Part shown: in pieces, positions 6,442 to 14,040 of the stretch
Numbering within the stretch: the first letter of the stretch is position 1
How the letters are laid out: each line of letters begins with the position of its first letter
Source: an uncultured Ruminococcus sp.
GTDB lineage: Bacteria; Bacillota; Clostridia; Oscillospirales; CAG-272
Assembly (NCBI GenBank): GCA_902782785.1
Contig: CACZOH010000198.1
Coordinates: 1 to 14,149, forward strand
Reading direction: 5' to 3'
DNA length: 14,149 bases
Notes under the pieces: generated by a model
Told to the model about the DNA's origin: nothing
Databases searched by the model: none
Seen by the model: only the letters and a program-made list of their open reading frames with translations
Position numbers and translations under genes: made by a program

Positions 6442-7541
6442 AAGCAAAAGTAATCACAAAGCTGAAAAGCCTTTTTTCACCGTTTTTTCTCGTGTGTCTC
6501 TGCGTGCTTTTATTCGGGCTGACGGTGAAGCTCATATCGACGCAAAGCGTCGCCTTTGCAGATTTCTGGCAATCGAAGGCGGCGTCTTTTCCGCGCGCCG
6601 CGCTTGCGTATATGACAAATCTTCTGCCGTTTTCCCTTGCGGAGTTTCTCGTGCTGACGATACCGCTTACGGCGGCGGTGATCATACGCGCCGCCGCGAA
6701 CGGAAAAACGGATACGTGGACAAAGACATTCCGCTATTCCTTCAACCTGATAGCCGCCGCGTCGCTCGTTTTTTCGCTTTTCCTCATCTGCTTTTCAGCC
6801 GGATACAGCACGACGTCGCTCGACCGCCGCATAGGCGCGGACAGACAGAAGGTGACGGCACAAGAGCTTTACGACACGGCGAAGGAGCTTCTTGCCGGCG
6901 TTGAAGAAAACTCGGGCGGGATGAAATACGTCGAGGGTGAAAACACGTATATGCCGTATTCTCAGGCGGAGCTGAACAAAAAGCTGAACGCGGCGTATAA
7001 AAAAGCGTGCAAAAAATACACGTTCTTATCCGATTTCACGTCAAATCCGAAGCCCGTCATGATGTCCGAGCCGTGGACGTACACGCACATAGCGGGAGTT
7101 TACACGTTCTTTACGGGCGAGGCGAACGTAAACGTCAATTATCCCGATTACACTCTCCCTTACACGTCGGCGCACGAAATGGCGCATCAGCGCGGTATAA
7201 GCCGCGAGGACGAGGCGAATTTCATGGCGTTCCTCGTCTGTCTTGAATCGGACGACGAATATATAAAGTATTCCGCTTACTCAAACACGTACGAATACGT
7301 GGCGTCAGCGTTATACGGCGCGGACAAGGAGCTTTATAAGAAGCTGTACGCGGACGCGCCGGAGCTGTTGAAGAACGAGATGCGGTCGTACAACGCGTTT
7401 TTCGAGAAATACAGGGAAAACACCGTGGCGAAGGTCTCCGACAAGGTGAACGACACGTTCCTTAAGGTGCAGGGACAGCAGTCCGGCTCCAAATCGTACG
7501 GTCTCGTCGTAGATCTGCTCGTGGCGTACTACAAAAAATAA
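6438..7541 (+). CDS. DUF3810 family membrane protein with an HExxH metalloprotease motif
   Basis: A 367-residue protein of the DUF3810 family; function uncharacterised as far as I know. Three hydrophobic segments lie at about 11-33, 62-84 and 101-122. A soluble domain follows that I would place outside the membrane. Near-invariant-looking stretches are EPWTYTHIAGVYTFFTGEAN (211-230) and YTSAHEMAHQRGISREDEAN (242-261). The latter gives H246-E247-x2-H250, the zincin signature, with E259 or a nearby acid as a possible third ligand. This suggests a zinc peptidase, but activity is inference. ATG at 6438 overlaps the previous stop (ATGA) and lacks a good ribosome site, so translation is probably coupled. 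The gene ends the ilvE trio; no clear terminator follows. Confidence 0.82.
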   Translation: MKAKVITKLKSLFSPFFLVCLCVLLFGLTVKLISTQSVAFADFWQSKAASFPRAALAYMTNLLPFSLAEFLVLTIPLTAAVIIRAAANGKTDTWTKTFRYSFNLIAAASLVFSLFLICFSAGYSTTSLDRRIGADRQKVTAQELYDTAKELLAGVEENSGGMKYVEGENTYMPYSQAELNKKLNAAYKKACKKYTFLSDFTSNPKPVMMSEPWTYTHIAGVYTFFTGEANVNVNYPDYTLPYTSAHEMAHQRGISREDEANFMAFLVCLESDDEYIKYSAYSNTYEYVASALYGADKELYKKLYADAPELLKNEMRSYNAFFEKYRENTVAKVSDKVNDTFLKVQGQQSGSKSYGLVVDLLVAYYKK

Positions 7542-7568
7542 ATTTTCTCTTAAATTTTAAAAATAATA

Positions 7569-7597
7569 TTTACATTTTACGATTTATATGCTATAAT
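7569..7597 (+). promoter_or_regulatory. promoter of murA
   Basis: TTTACA (7569-7574, five of six consensus bases), a 17-nt spacer and TATAAT (7592-7597), with TG at 7589-7590 giving an extended -10. Initiation near 7604 would produce a leader of about 80 nt that begins almost directly with the hairpin at 7611-7632. Confidence 0.8.
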
Positions 7598-7610
7598 GGA
7601 AATGACGGAG

Positions 7611-7632
7611 TATCGGATGTTGTCATCCGATA
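7611..7632 (+). promoter_or_regulatory. leader hairpin of murA
   Basis: TATCGGATG (7611-7619) and CATCCGATA (7624-7632) form a perfect 9-bp stem with a TTGT loop, followed by TTGTTTTC. It lies between the promoter and the murA ribosome site. It could stabilise the 5' end, act as a weak attenuator, or bind a regulator; sequence alone does not decide. Confidence 0.6.
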
Positions 7633-7684
7633 TTGTTTTCGCTTGAAATCCCGTCCTTATACTGTTATCTGCAAAGGTATTTTT

Positions 7685-8971
7685 ATGGAATATTTTGTTA
7701 TCAAAGGCGGAAACGAGCTTTCCGGAGAAATAGAAGTCAGCGGTATGAAAAACGCCGCGGTCGGCGTTATTTTCGCGTGTCTTCTGACGGAAGAAAAATG
7801 CGTGCTTGAAAACATACCCGACATAAGCGACGTACGCACGTCATTTTCCATACTGAAAGCAATGGGCGCGAAGGTCAGGTATCTTGACCGCACGACCGTC
7901 GAGATAGACTGCAAGAACGCCGTAGGCGGCTGCGCTCCGTTTGAAATGGTCCGCAATATGCGCGCGTCGTATTATCTCGCGGGCGCGGAGCTCGGACGCT
8001 TCGGTCAGACGCACGTCGGCTGTCCCGGCGGCTGCGATTTCGGCATACGCCCGATAGATCAGCATATAAAGGGCTTTGAGGCTCTCGGCGCAAAGGTATC
8101 GGTCGAGGGCGGGTATATAGAGGGCAAGGCGGAAAACGGCAGGCTCCACGGCGCAAGCATATATTTTGACCGCGTATCGGTCGGCGCAACGATAAACGTC
8201 CTTATAGCGGCGGCGCTTGCGGACGGCAACACGGTCATAGAGAACGCCGCGCGTGAGCCGCACGTTGTCGACCTTGCAAACTTTCTGAACTCCTGCGGCG
8301 CAAAGATAACGGGCGCGGGCACGGACGTCATAAAGGTAAAGGGCGTCACGTCGCTTTCCGGCTGTACGTACGACATAATCCCCGATATGATAGAGGCGGG
8401 AACGTATATGATAGCCGCCGCCGCGACGAACAGCACGCTTAAAATAAACAACGTAATACCGAAGCACCTTGAATCCATTTCCGCAAAGCTGGAGGAAATG
8501 GGCGTGACGGTAGAGGAGCACGACGATTTTGTGGTCGTCACCGCCGCGAAAAAGCTTACGAAAACGAACATAAGAACTCAGCCGTACCCGGGCTTCCCCA
8601 CGGATATGAACCCGCAGATGTGTACGCTTCTCTGCCTTGCGGAGGGCGTGAGCTACCTGACGGAAAGCGTCTGGGACAGCCGTTTCCGCTACATAGAGGA
8701 GCTGCGGAAAATGGGCGCGGAGATCAGAGTGGACGGTAAGACCGCGGTCATAGAGGGAAACACGAGGTTCGCCGCCGCGCCGATACGCGCCGTCGACCTG
8801 CGCGCGGGCGCCGCGATGATAATAGCGGGACTCTGCGCCGTGGGCAAAACGACGGTAGAGGATATACACCATATAAAACGCGGATATGACGACATCGTCG
8901 GGAAGCTGCGCTCCGTCGGCGCGGATATAAAAGAGGTCAACATTCCCGAGGTCGCGACTTACGGGAAATAA
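7685..8971 (+). CDS. murA: UDP-N-acetylglucosamine 1-carboxyvinyltransferase
   Basis: A 428-residue cytoplasmic enzyme that adds enolpyruvate from PEP to UDP-GlcNAc, the first committed step of peptidoglycan synthesis. With ATG 7685 as start, the substrate-binding pair is K22-N23 (SGMKNAA), exactly as in the E. coli numbering. AAAGG lies 7 nt upstream, so this start is preferred over the TTG at 7643. The active-site loop reads GGCDFGIRP (115-123): C117 is the nucleophile that fosfomycin alkylates, followed by R122. A second cysteine, C113, lies four residues earlier. YPGFPTDMNPQ and KRGYDDIVGKL are further family motifs. It has its own promoter, a leader hairpin and a terminator. A second MurA paralogue is common in Firmicutes; whether this is MurA1 or MurA2 cannot be told. 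Confidence 0.96.
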   Translation: MEYFVIKGGNELSGEIEVSGMKNAAVGVIFACLLTEEKCVLENIPDISDVRTSFSILKAMGAKVRYLDRTTVEIDCKNAVGGCAPFEMVRNMRASYYLAGAELGRFGQTHVGCPGGCDFGIRPIDQHIKGFEALGAKVSVEGGYIEGKAENGRLHGASIYFDRVSVGATINVLIAAALADGNTVIENAAREPHVVDLANFLNSCGAKITGAGTDVIKVKGVTSLSGCTYDIIPDMIEAGTYMIAAAATNSTLKINNVIPKHLESISAKLEEMGVTVEEHDDFVVVTAAKKLTKTNIRTQPYPGFPTDMNPQMCTLLCLAEGVSYLTESVWDSRFRYIEELRKMGAEIRVDGKTAVIEGNTRFAAAPIRAVDLRAGAAMIIAGLCAVGKTTVEDIHHIKRGYDDIVGKLRSVGADIKEVNIPEVATYGK

Positions 8972-8978
8972 ACTTCGG

Positions 8979-9002
8979 CGGGCGTTTTAAAACGTCCGTT
9001 TT
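8979..9002 (+). terminator. intrinsic terminator of murA
   Basis: CGGGCGTT (8979-8986) pairs with AACGTCCG (8991-8998, one G-T pair) around a TTAA loop and is followed by TTTTG. It starts 7 nt after the murA stop codon. The short U-run suggests partial read-through may occur. Confidence 0.7.
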
Positions 9003-9045
9003 GTTAATTTCAGATCATTGTTGCAGGGATCGTTAGGAGGCAGTT

Positions 9046-10041
9046 TTGGCTAACAGCTTCAAGCCGGCGTACCGCAGGCAAAAAGCGGTCATGAGTACGT
9101 CCGTGAAGATAATAATAATTCTTCTCGTCGTGCTTGTGCTGACGTTATCGGCTTTTTTGATAAAAATAATAGTTTCAAACGCGCTTGACCCGGGCATAGT
9201 ATATCCGTCCGATACCGAGGAATTCACCGCGCTGCCGCGCGATACGGAACCCGACGAGACGGAGGAAAACGCGGTCAAGCTCACCGTCCGCGCGCTTGAC
9301 ACGTCTAAATTCGACGCAAAGGCGGGCTCGCTTCTGCTCGTCAACAAAAGCAACGGCTACAAGCTGCCGTCCACGGTTTCTCTCGTTAACCTGTACGACG
9401 AAAAGCACGAGAATTTTACGCTGGCGACGATCTCGGAGCAGCTTACGAGAGAGGCGTACGAGGCGCTGTGCAGGATGACGGACGCATACGCCGAGCGCTC
9501 GGGTTACTGTCCTCTCATGGTCGTTTCCGCGTACAGGGACGAGGAGGCGCAGAAAAAATTCTACGACGACTACGTTGTGAACGAATCGGACAAGGCGTAC
9601 GTTGAGCTGCCCGGATATTCTGACCATCACACCGGTCTCGGCTTCGACGTGAAATTATACGACAAGGACGGCGCGTCCTACAGCTACGGCAGATACGCGT
9701 CGGAGCGCGCGGCGTGGCTCGTCGAAAACTACAAATACTACGGCTTTATAATGCGCTACCCCGCAAACAAGGGCAGTACGACCGGCATAGACGGAGAGTC
9801 GAACCATTTCAGATACGTAGGTCTTCCCCATTCCGTGTATATAACGGACAACAATATGTGTCTTGAGGAATATCTTTCATATATCAGATCCTTTACGTAC
9901 GAAAGCCCTCTCGATATCACGGTCGAACACGACGAATACAGCGTCTGGTACTGCAAAGATACGGTCTACGTGCCGAGAGACGGGGACTTTACCGTATCGT
10001 CCGACAATCTGGGCGGATTTATAGTGACGTACAGAAAATGA
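9046..10041 (+). CDS. VanY-like D-alanyl-D-alanine carboxypeptidase (peptidase M15B), membrane-anchored
   Basis: A 331-residue protein with one N-terminal membrane helix (about 21-44) and an extracellular M15 zinc peptidase domain (about 95-285). It would remove the terminal D-Ala of stem peptides. Metal and catalytic features: SAYRDEEAQ (161-169), SDHHTGLGFDV (192-202) with ligands H194 and D201, and ESNHFRYVG (251-259) with base E251 and ligand H254; the usual Trp before that His is Asn. A short tail of about 45 residues follows. The start is TTG at 9046, 5 nt after a perfect AGGAGG; ATG at 9091 (MSTSVK) is an alternative with a weak ribosome site. No promoter is evident in the 74-nt gap after murA. 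No other van genes are nearby, so a housekeeping role is likelier than glycopeptide resistance. Confidence 0.9.
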   Translation: MANSFKPAYRRQKAVMSTSVKIIIILLVVLVLTLSAFLIKIIVSNALDPGIVYPSDTEEFTALPRDTEPDETEENAVKLTVRALDTSKFDAKAGSLLLVNKSNGYKLPSTVSLVNLYDEKHENFTLATISEQLTREAYEALCRMTDAYAERSGYCPLMVVSAYRDEEAQKKFYDDYVVNESDKAYVELPGYSDHHTGLGFDVKLYDKDGASYSYGRYASERAAWLVENYKYYGFIMRYPANKGSTTGIDGESNHFRYVGLPHSVYITDNNMCLEEYLSYIRSFTYESPLDITVEHDEYSVWYCKDTVYVPRDGDFTVSSDNLGGFIVTYRK

Positions 10042-11012
10042 CCGGCGTAAAAATATTTCTCGCTCCGATGGCGGGCGCGACCGACGGCGCGATGCGCCTG
10101 GTGTGCAGGGAGCGCGGAGCGGACGGCTGTACCACGGAAATGATCTCCGCCGCGGCGGTGTGGTACAAGGATAAAAAGACGTTTGAGCTTGCGAGACTCC
10201 TTGACGGCGAGGACGACTGCGCGATACAGATATTCGGTCACGAGCCGGAGATGATATCAAACGCCGTCAGGGTATTATACGATAAAGCGGAGGTAAAGCC
10301 CCGCGCGTTTGATCTGAATATGGGCTGTCCCGTGAAAAAAGTCACGTCAAACGGCGACGGCTCCGCGCTTATGCGCGATCTGCCGCTTGCCGGCAGAGTG
10401 ATCTCGGCGGCGGTAAAGGCTTCTCCCGTACCCGTTACGGTAAAGATGCGGACGGGTTGGGACAGGGAGCATATAAACTGTGCCGAACTGTGTAAGATCG
10501 CGGAAAATTCAGGCGCGTCGGCCGTGTGCATACACGGAAGGACGCGCGAGGATATGTACTTGTCCGGGACCGTGGATCTGTCGCCGACAGCGGAGGCGAA
10601 GGCGGCGGTGAGCATACCCGTTATCGTAAACGGCGATATCTGCGACGGCAAAACCGCGTACGGCGCGCTTGAAAAAACCGGCGCGGACGCGATCATGATC
10701 GGCAGAGCCGCGCTCGGCGACCCGTTTGTGTTCGGGAGGATAAAAAGCGCGCTCGGCGGCGCGGAATACCGCGAGCCGACGGCGGCGGAGCGCATAGAGT
10801 GCGCAAAGGAGCATCTTCGCCTTCTCGTATCCCTCAAGGGCGAGCGCACGGGCGTGCTCGAGGGCAGGCGGCACACGGCTTACTACACAAGGGGTATGTA
10901 CGGCTCCTCCATACTGAGGCGGAAGCTCAACGGCGCCGTCAAAGCGTCGGAAATAACAGATATACTTGATGAACTGAAAAGGATGTACGAAAATGACGTC
11001 ACCTCAACTTAA
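10038..11012 (+). CDS. dus: tRNA-dihydrouridine synthase, DusB-like
   Basis: A 324-residue FMN-dependent enzyme that reduces uridines to dihydrouridine in tRNA. The TIM-barrel start is FLAPMAGATDGAMR (7-20). The catalytic cysteine is C97 in DLNMGCPVKKV. Further motifs are VTVKMRTGWD, VCIHGRTREDMYLSG, PVIVNGDI and ADAIMIGRAALGDPF, which form the substrate and FMN phosphate sites. Length is normal for the family. ATG at 10038 overlaps the stop of the D,D-peptidase gene (ATGA) and has no clear ribosome site, so it is probably translated by coupling. Its end overlaps the yfhO-like gene by 20 nt. In some Firmicutes dus genes sit in stable housekeeping clusters; here the neighbours are envelope genes. 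Confidence 0.95.
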   Translation: MTGVKIFLAPMAGATDGAMRLVCRERGADGCTTEMISAAAVWYKDKKTFELARLLDGEDDCAIQIFGHEPEMISNAVRVLYDKAEVKPRAFDLNMGCPVKKVTSNGDGSALMRDLPLAGRVISAAVKASPVPVTVKMRTGWDREHINCAELCKIAENSGASAVCIHGRTREDMYLSGTVDLSPTAEAKAAVSIPVIVNGDICDGKTAYGALEKTGADAIMIGRAALGDPFVFGRIKSALGGAEYREPTAAERIECAKEHLRLLVSLKGERTGVLEGRRHTAYYTRGMYGSSILRRKLNGAVKASEITDILDELKRMYENDVTST

Positions 11013-13989
11013 ACTCGAAAAAGGAAAAACAACGTTTACGCGCGCGCTTTACAGATTCGTGAACGGCAGAAGCTTCTATCTGATAGGGGCGTTTTTCCTG
11101 CCGCTTTGCATAATGTGGATAATCTTTATGATAAAAGGCGTGTATCCGATAACGGAGAAATCCGTGCTCGTGCTCGACCTGAACGGTCAGTACGTATATT
11201 TCTTTGAGGGTATGCGCGACATATTCCAGGGACAGGGCAGTCCGTTTTATACGTGGTTCCGTTCTCTCGGCGGCGAATTTTCCGGCATTTACGCATATTA
11301 CGTCGCCTCTCCGTTTGCGCTTCTGTCCGTCTTCTTCCCCGAAAACGGCATAACGGAATTCCTTTTGTGGATGACGCTTCTCAAGGTCGGCTCAAGCGGT
11401 CTTACGTTCGCGCTTTATCTGCATAACAGCCGCCCGTCAAAGCCGCTGAACGTCGTTGTCTTTTCAACGTGTTACGCGTTATCAAGCTACGCGGTGGTGC
11501 AGGCGCACAATACGATGTGGATAGATTCGCTCATATATCTGCCGCTGATATGCCTCGGCATAGAGAGCATAGTAAAGCGCGGGCGTCCGTGTCTTTACGT
11601 CATAACGCTCGCCCTCTGCTTCATATCCAACTTCTATATAGGCTGGATGACGGCGATATTCACCGCTCTGTATTTCTTCTACTATTATCTGAGCAAATAT
11701 CCGTTCAAGAACTTTGAAAAATTCTTCTACGCGTTTTACAAGTGGCTCATTTTCTCCGTCATAGCGGCGATGATAGCGTCCGTTATAATAATACCGACGT
11801 ACTTTTCGCTCCAGCTCGGCAAAATGGACTTCCAGAGCCCGTCATACGCTTTTGACGCGAAATTCGATTATATAAAGATATTCACGCAGATGCTTCCGAA
11901 CTCATACGATACGGTGCGTCCGAACGGTTTGCCGTTCATTTACTGCGGACTTATCTGCCTTACGCTTCTGCCCGTTTATTTCGTGTCGAAAAACATAAAA
12001 GGCAGAGAGAAGATCATGAGCGGTATAATTTTAGCGGTCATGATATTCAGCTTCACCGCGACGACGGTCGACCTGTTCTGGCACGGTCTGCAGAAGCCGA
12101 ACTGGCTCAACTACCGTTACAGCTATATGTTCATATTCCTTGTGGTCGTCTTCGCGTACGAGGCGTACCGCGCGCTTGACCCGAAGCTCTACCGGGCGGT
12201 TCTCGGCTGCGGCGGCGTCATCGGAGTGCTGATAATGATAGTACAGGCTCTGCCCGACGCGGATTTTACCATAAAGCGCGCGTCCGACAAAGAATTCACC
12301 TTTATGCAGAACCTTTTGACGATATGGTTCTCAATGGCAATGCTCGGCATCGTGCTGGCGGTCCTGTGGGGCGCGGCGCATAAGAAAAAATACGCCTCGG
12401 GCATAGTGCTCGGCGTCGTGTGCTTCGAGCTTATGATAAACGGGATATACGACGTGTTCAGACTGCACGAGGACGTGTATTATTCCACAAGGGAAAGCTA
12501 CGTTTCGTTCATGGACAGATGGTCCGGCATAACGCGCTCCGTGCAGGAAAGCGACAACACGCTTTACAGAATGGAAAAGATAGTGCACCGCAAGGTAAAC
12601 GACAACATGGCGCTGCGTATACGCGGCATATCCAACTCCACCTCTACGCTCAACGCCTCCGTCATAAGACTGCTTTTCAAAATGGGCTACGCGTCAAAAT
12701 CCCACTGGTCGAGATACGTGGGCGGAAACATAGTCAACGACTCGCTTCTGGGCATAAAATACGTGCTCGATAAGGAAAAAGGCGGTCTGCCCGCGGGGTA
12801 TACCGAATATCTGTCCGAAATGGATCCGACAAAGCTCGGTGAGGACGTGACGGACGAGGATTACGACCCCACGGAGAATATGCTTTACGCGTACAAGAAC
12901 GAACACGCGCTGCCCGTTATGTTCGGCGTGTCGTCCGATATACAAAAATACGATACGGAAAGCGAATATTCCGCGCCCGACATTCTTAATTCGATGATCT
13001 CCTCCATGATAGGAAGGCGCGTCGAGGTGTTCGAGCCGCTCGTCGTAGGCGACGACAGCTTTGACTACACGTCCGGGATGACGAAAGCGTCCGCGGGACA
13101 GCACAGAAAGTGGAACAAGGGCGACGCAAAGGATTCCGCGGCGATATCGTTTGAATTCTATACGGAAAAGGACGGGGAGCTTTACTTCCATCTGCCGTCG
13201 GAATACCCGCGCGACACGCTTGTAAGGATCAAGGTCGAGCACGAGGACGGGACGACCGCTGCGACAAGATCGTTCAACTATCTGACGAACGAAACGCATA
13301 CGATGTACTGCCTCGGCACGTTCAGGGCGGGCGATCTCGTAAAGCTTGAGGTCGTGCTCAAGGATTCGTCCGGCAACCTCTACTACTACAAGAACACGGG
13401 CTACGTCTACTACTTCAACGAGGAAACGTTCGAGGAGGCTTATAAGGAGCTGACCGCGAGCCTGCCGGAAATAACTTCGTTTACCGACACGAATATAAAA
13501 GCCACCGTCAATATGGCAAAGGGCGATAATATGATGTTCACGTCCATACCGTTTGACAAGGGCTGGACCGTAAAGGTCGACGGAAAGACCGTGAAGCTTT
13601 CCGACGAGGTCAAGGACGGGGACGACGAATACTCGGCGAAAAACAAGGTGTTCGGCGCTCTTCTCGCGTTTGAGGTGCCCGAAGGCGAGCATACGATAGA
13701 GCTTTCGTTCGTGCCGCGCGGCTTTACTGTGGGCGGTATACTCGCTCTGATCGGTCTGACCGTCGTCGGCATCACGCTTGTGAAAACGATACTGCGCGAC
13801 AGGAAAAGAAGAAGGAGCAAGCTCGCCGCGTTCAGAGCCGCAGCGGCGCAGGCTTCCGCGCCCGCGGATGAAAGCGCGGACGAGCTGACGGAGCTTGACA
13901 AGATACAGGATGAGGAGGATCCGGCGGAGCTCGACGACCTCGGCCGCCTCGACGGCGGCACACCGGACGATATAAAGGAAGAAGAATAA
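10993..13989 (+). CDS. YfhO family large integral membrane protein
   Basis: A 998-residue protein matching the YfhO family. The N-terminal half is a multi-spanning, GT-C-like membrane domain, with many hydrophobic helices between about 28 and 490. Family landmarks are VLVLDLNGQYVYFFEGMRDI (58-77, D62 and QY), TMWIDSLIYLPLICLGIE (174-191), NFYIGWMTAIF (213-223) and the NWLNYRYSYMF region. A large soluble region follows (about 500-910), predicted extracellular. Then comes a last helix (GGILALIGLTVVGITLV), an Arg/Lys-rich stop and an acidic cytoplasmic tail. In Bacillus and Listeria, YfhO-type proteins are linked to glycosylation of teichoic acids with undecaprenyl-linked sugars; applying this here is inference, as no partner glycosyltransferase is adjacent. 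ATG at 10993 lies in the end of dus, 10 nt after AAAAGG. Confidence 0.88.
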   Translation: MTSPQLKLEKGKTTFTRALYRFVNGRSFYLIGAFFLPLCIMWIIFMIKGVYPITEKSVLVLDLNGQYVYFFEGMRDIFQGQGSPFYTWFRSLGGEFSGIYAYYVASPFALLSVFFPENGITEFLLWMTLLKVGSSGLTFALYLHNSRPSKPLNVVVFSTCYALSSYAVVQAHNTMWIDSLIYLPLICLGIESIVKRGRPCLYVITLALCFISNFYIGWMTAIFTALYFFYYYLSKYPFKNFEKFFYAFYKWLIFSVIAAMIASVIIIPTYFSLQLGKMDFQSPSYAFDAKFDYIKIFTQMLPNSYDTVRPNGLPFIYCGLICLTLLPVYFVSKNIKGREKIMSGIILAVMIFSFTATTVDLFWHGLQKPNWLNYRYSYMFIFLVVVFAYEAYRALDPKLYRAVLGCGGVIGVLIMIVQALPDADFTIKRASDKEFTFMQNLLTIWFSMAMLGIVLAVLWGAAHKKKYASGIVLGVVCFELMINGIYDVFRLHEDVYYSTRESYVSFMDRWSGITRSVQESDNTLYRMEKIVHRKVNDNMALRIRGISNSTSTLNASVIRLLFKMGYASKSHWSRYVGGNIVNDSLLGIKYVLDKEKGGLPAGYTEYLSEMDPTKLGEDVTDEDYDPTENMLYAYKNEHALPVMFGVSSDIQKYDTESEYSAPDILNSMISSMIGRRVEVFEPLVVGDDSFDYTSGMTKASAGQHRKWNKGDAKDSAAISFEFYTEKDGELYFHLPSEYPRDTLVRIKVEHEDGTTAATRSFNYLTNETHTMYCLGTFRAGDLVKLEVVLKDSSGNLYYYKNTGYVYYFNEETFEEAYKELTASLPEITSFTDTNIKATVNMAKGDNMMFTSIPFDKGWTVKVDGKTVKLSDEVKDGDDEYSAKNKVFGALLAFEVPEGEHTIELSFVPRGFTVGGILALIGLTVVGITLVKTILRDRKRRRSKLAAFRAAAAQASAPADESADELTELDKIQDEEDPAELDDLGRLDGGTPDDIKEEE

Positions 13990-14021
13990 AATTAAGGGGC
14001 TCGTGAGAAAGCCCCTTAATT
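13990..14021 (+). terminator. hairpin terminator after the yfhO-like gene
   Basis: AATTAAGGGGCT (13990-14001) and AGCCCCTTAATT (14010-14021) make a perfect 12-bp stem with an 8-nt loop, starting directly after the stop codon. The U-run is short and broken (TTAATTGTTG). AATTAAG before and CTTAATT after the GC core make it nearly symmetrical, so it could work in both directions. Confidence 0.75.
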
Positions 14022-14040
14022 GTTGAAATAATAAAAACAG

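Noticed and set aside
7841..8872. 343-codon minus-strand frame inside murA
   Set aside because: Fully antisense to a confident murA, Arg/Tyr-rich as expected of a shadow frame, with no family resemblance.
9046..10041. Part of a vancomycin-resistance cluster
   Set aside because: No vanH, vanA-type ligase, vanX or VanRS genes are present; single VanY-like enzymes are common in Firmicutes.
12694..13692. 332-codon minus-strand frame inside the yfhO-like gene
   Set aside because: Antisense to the soluble domain of a continuous 998-residue protein; no independent start signals.
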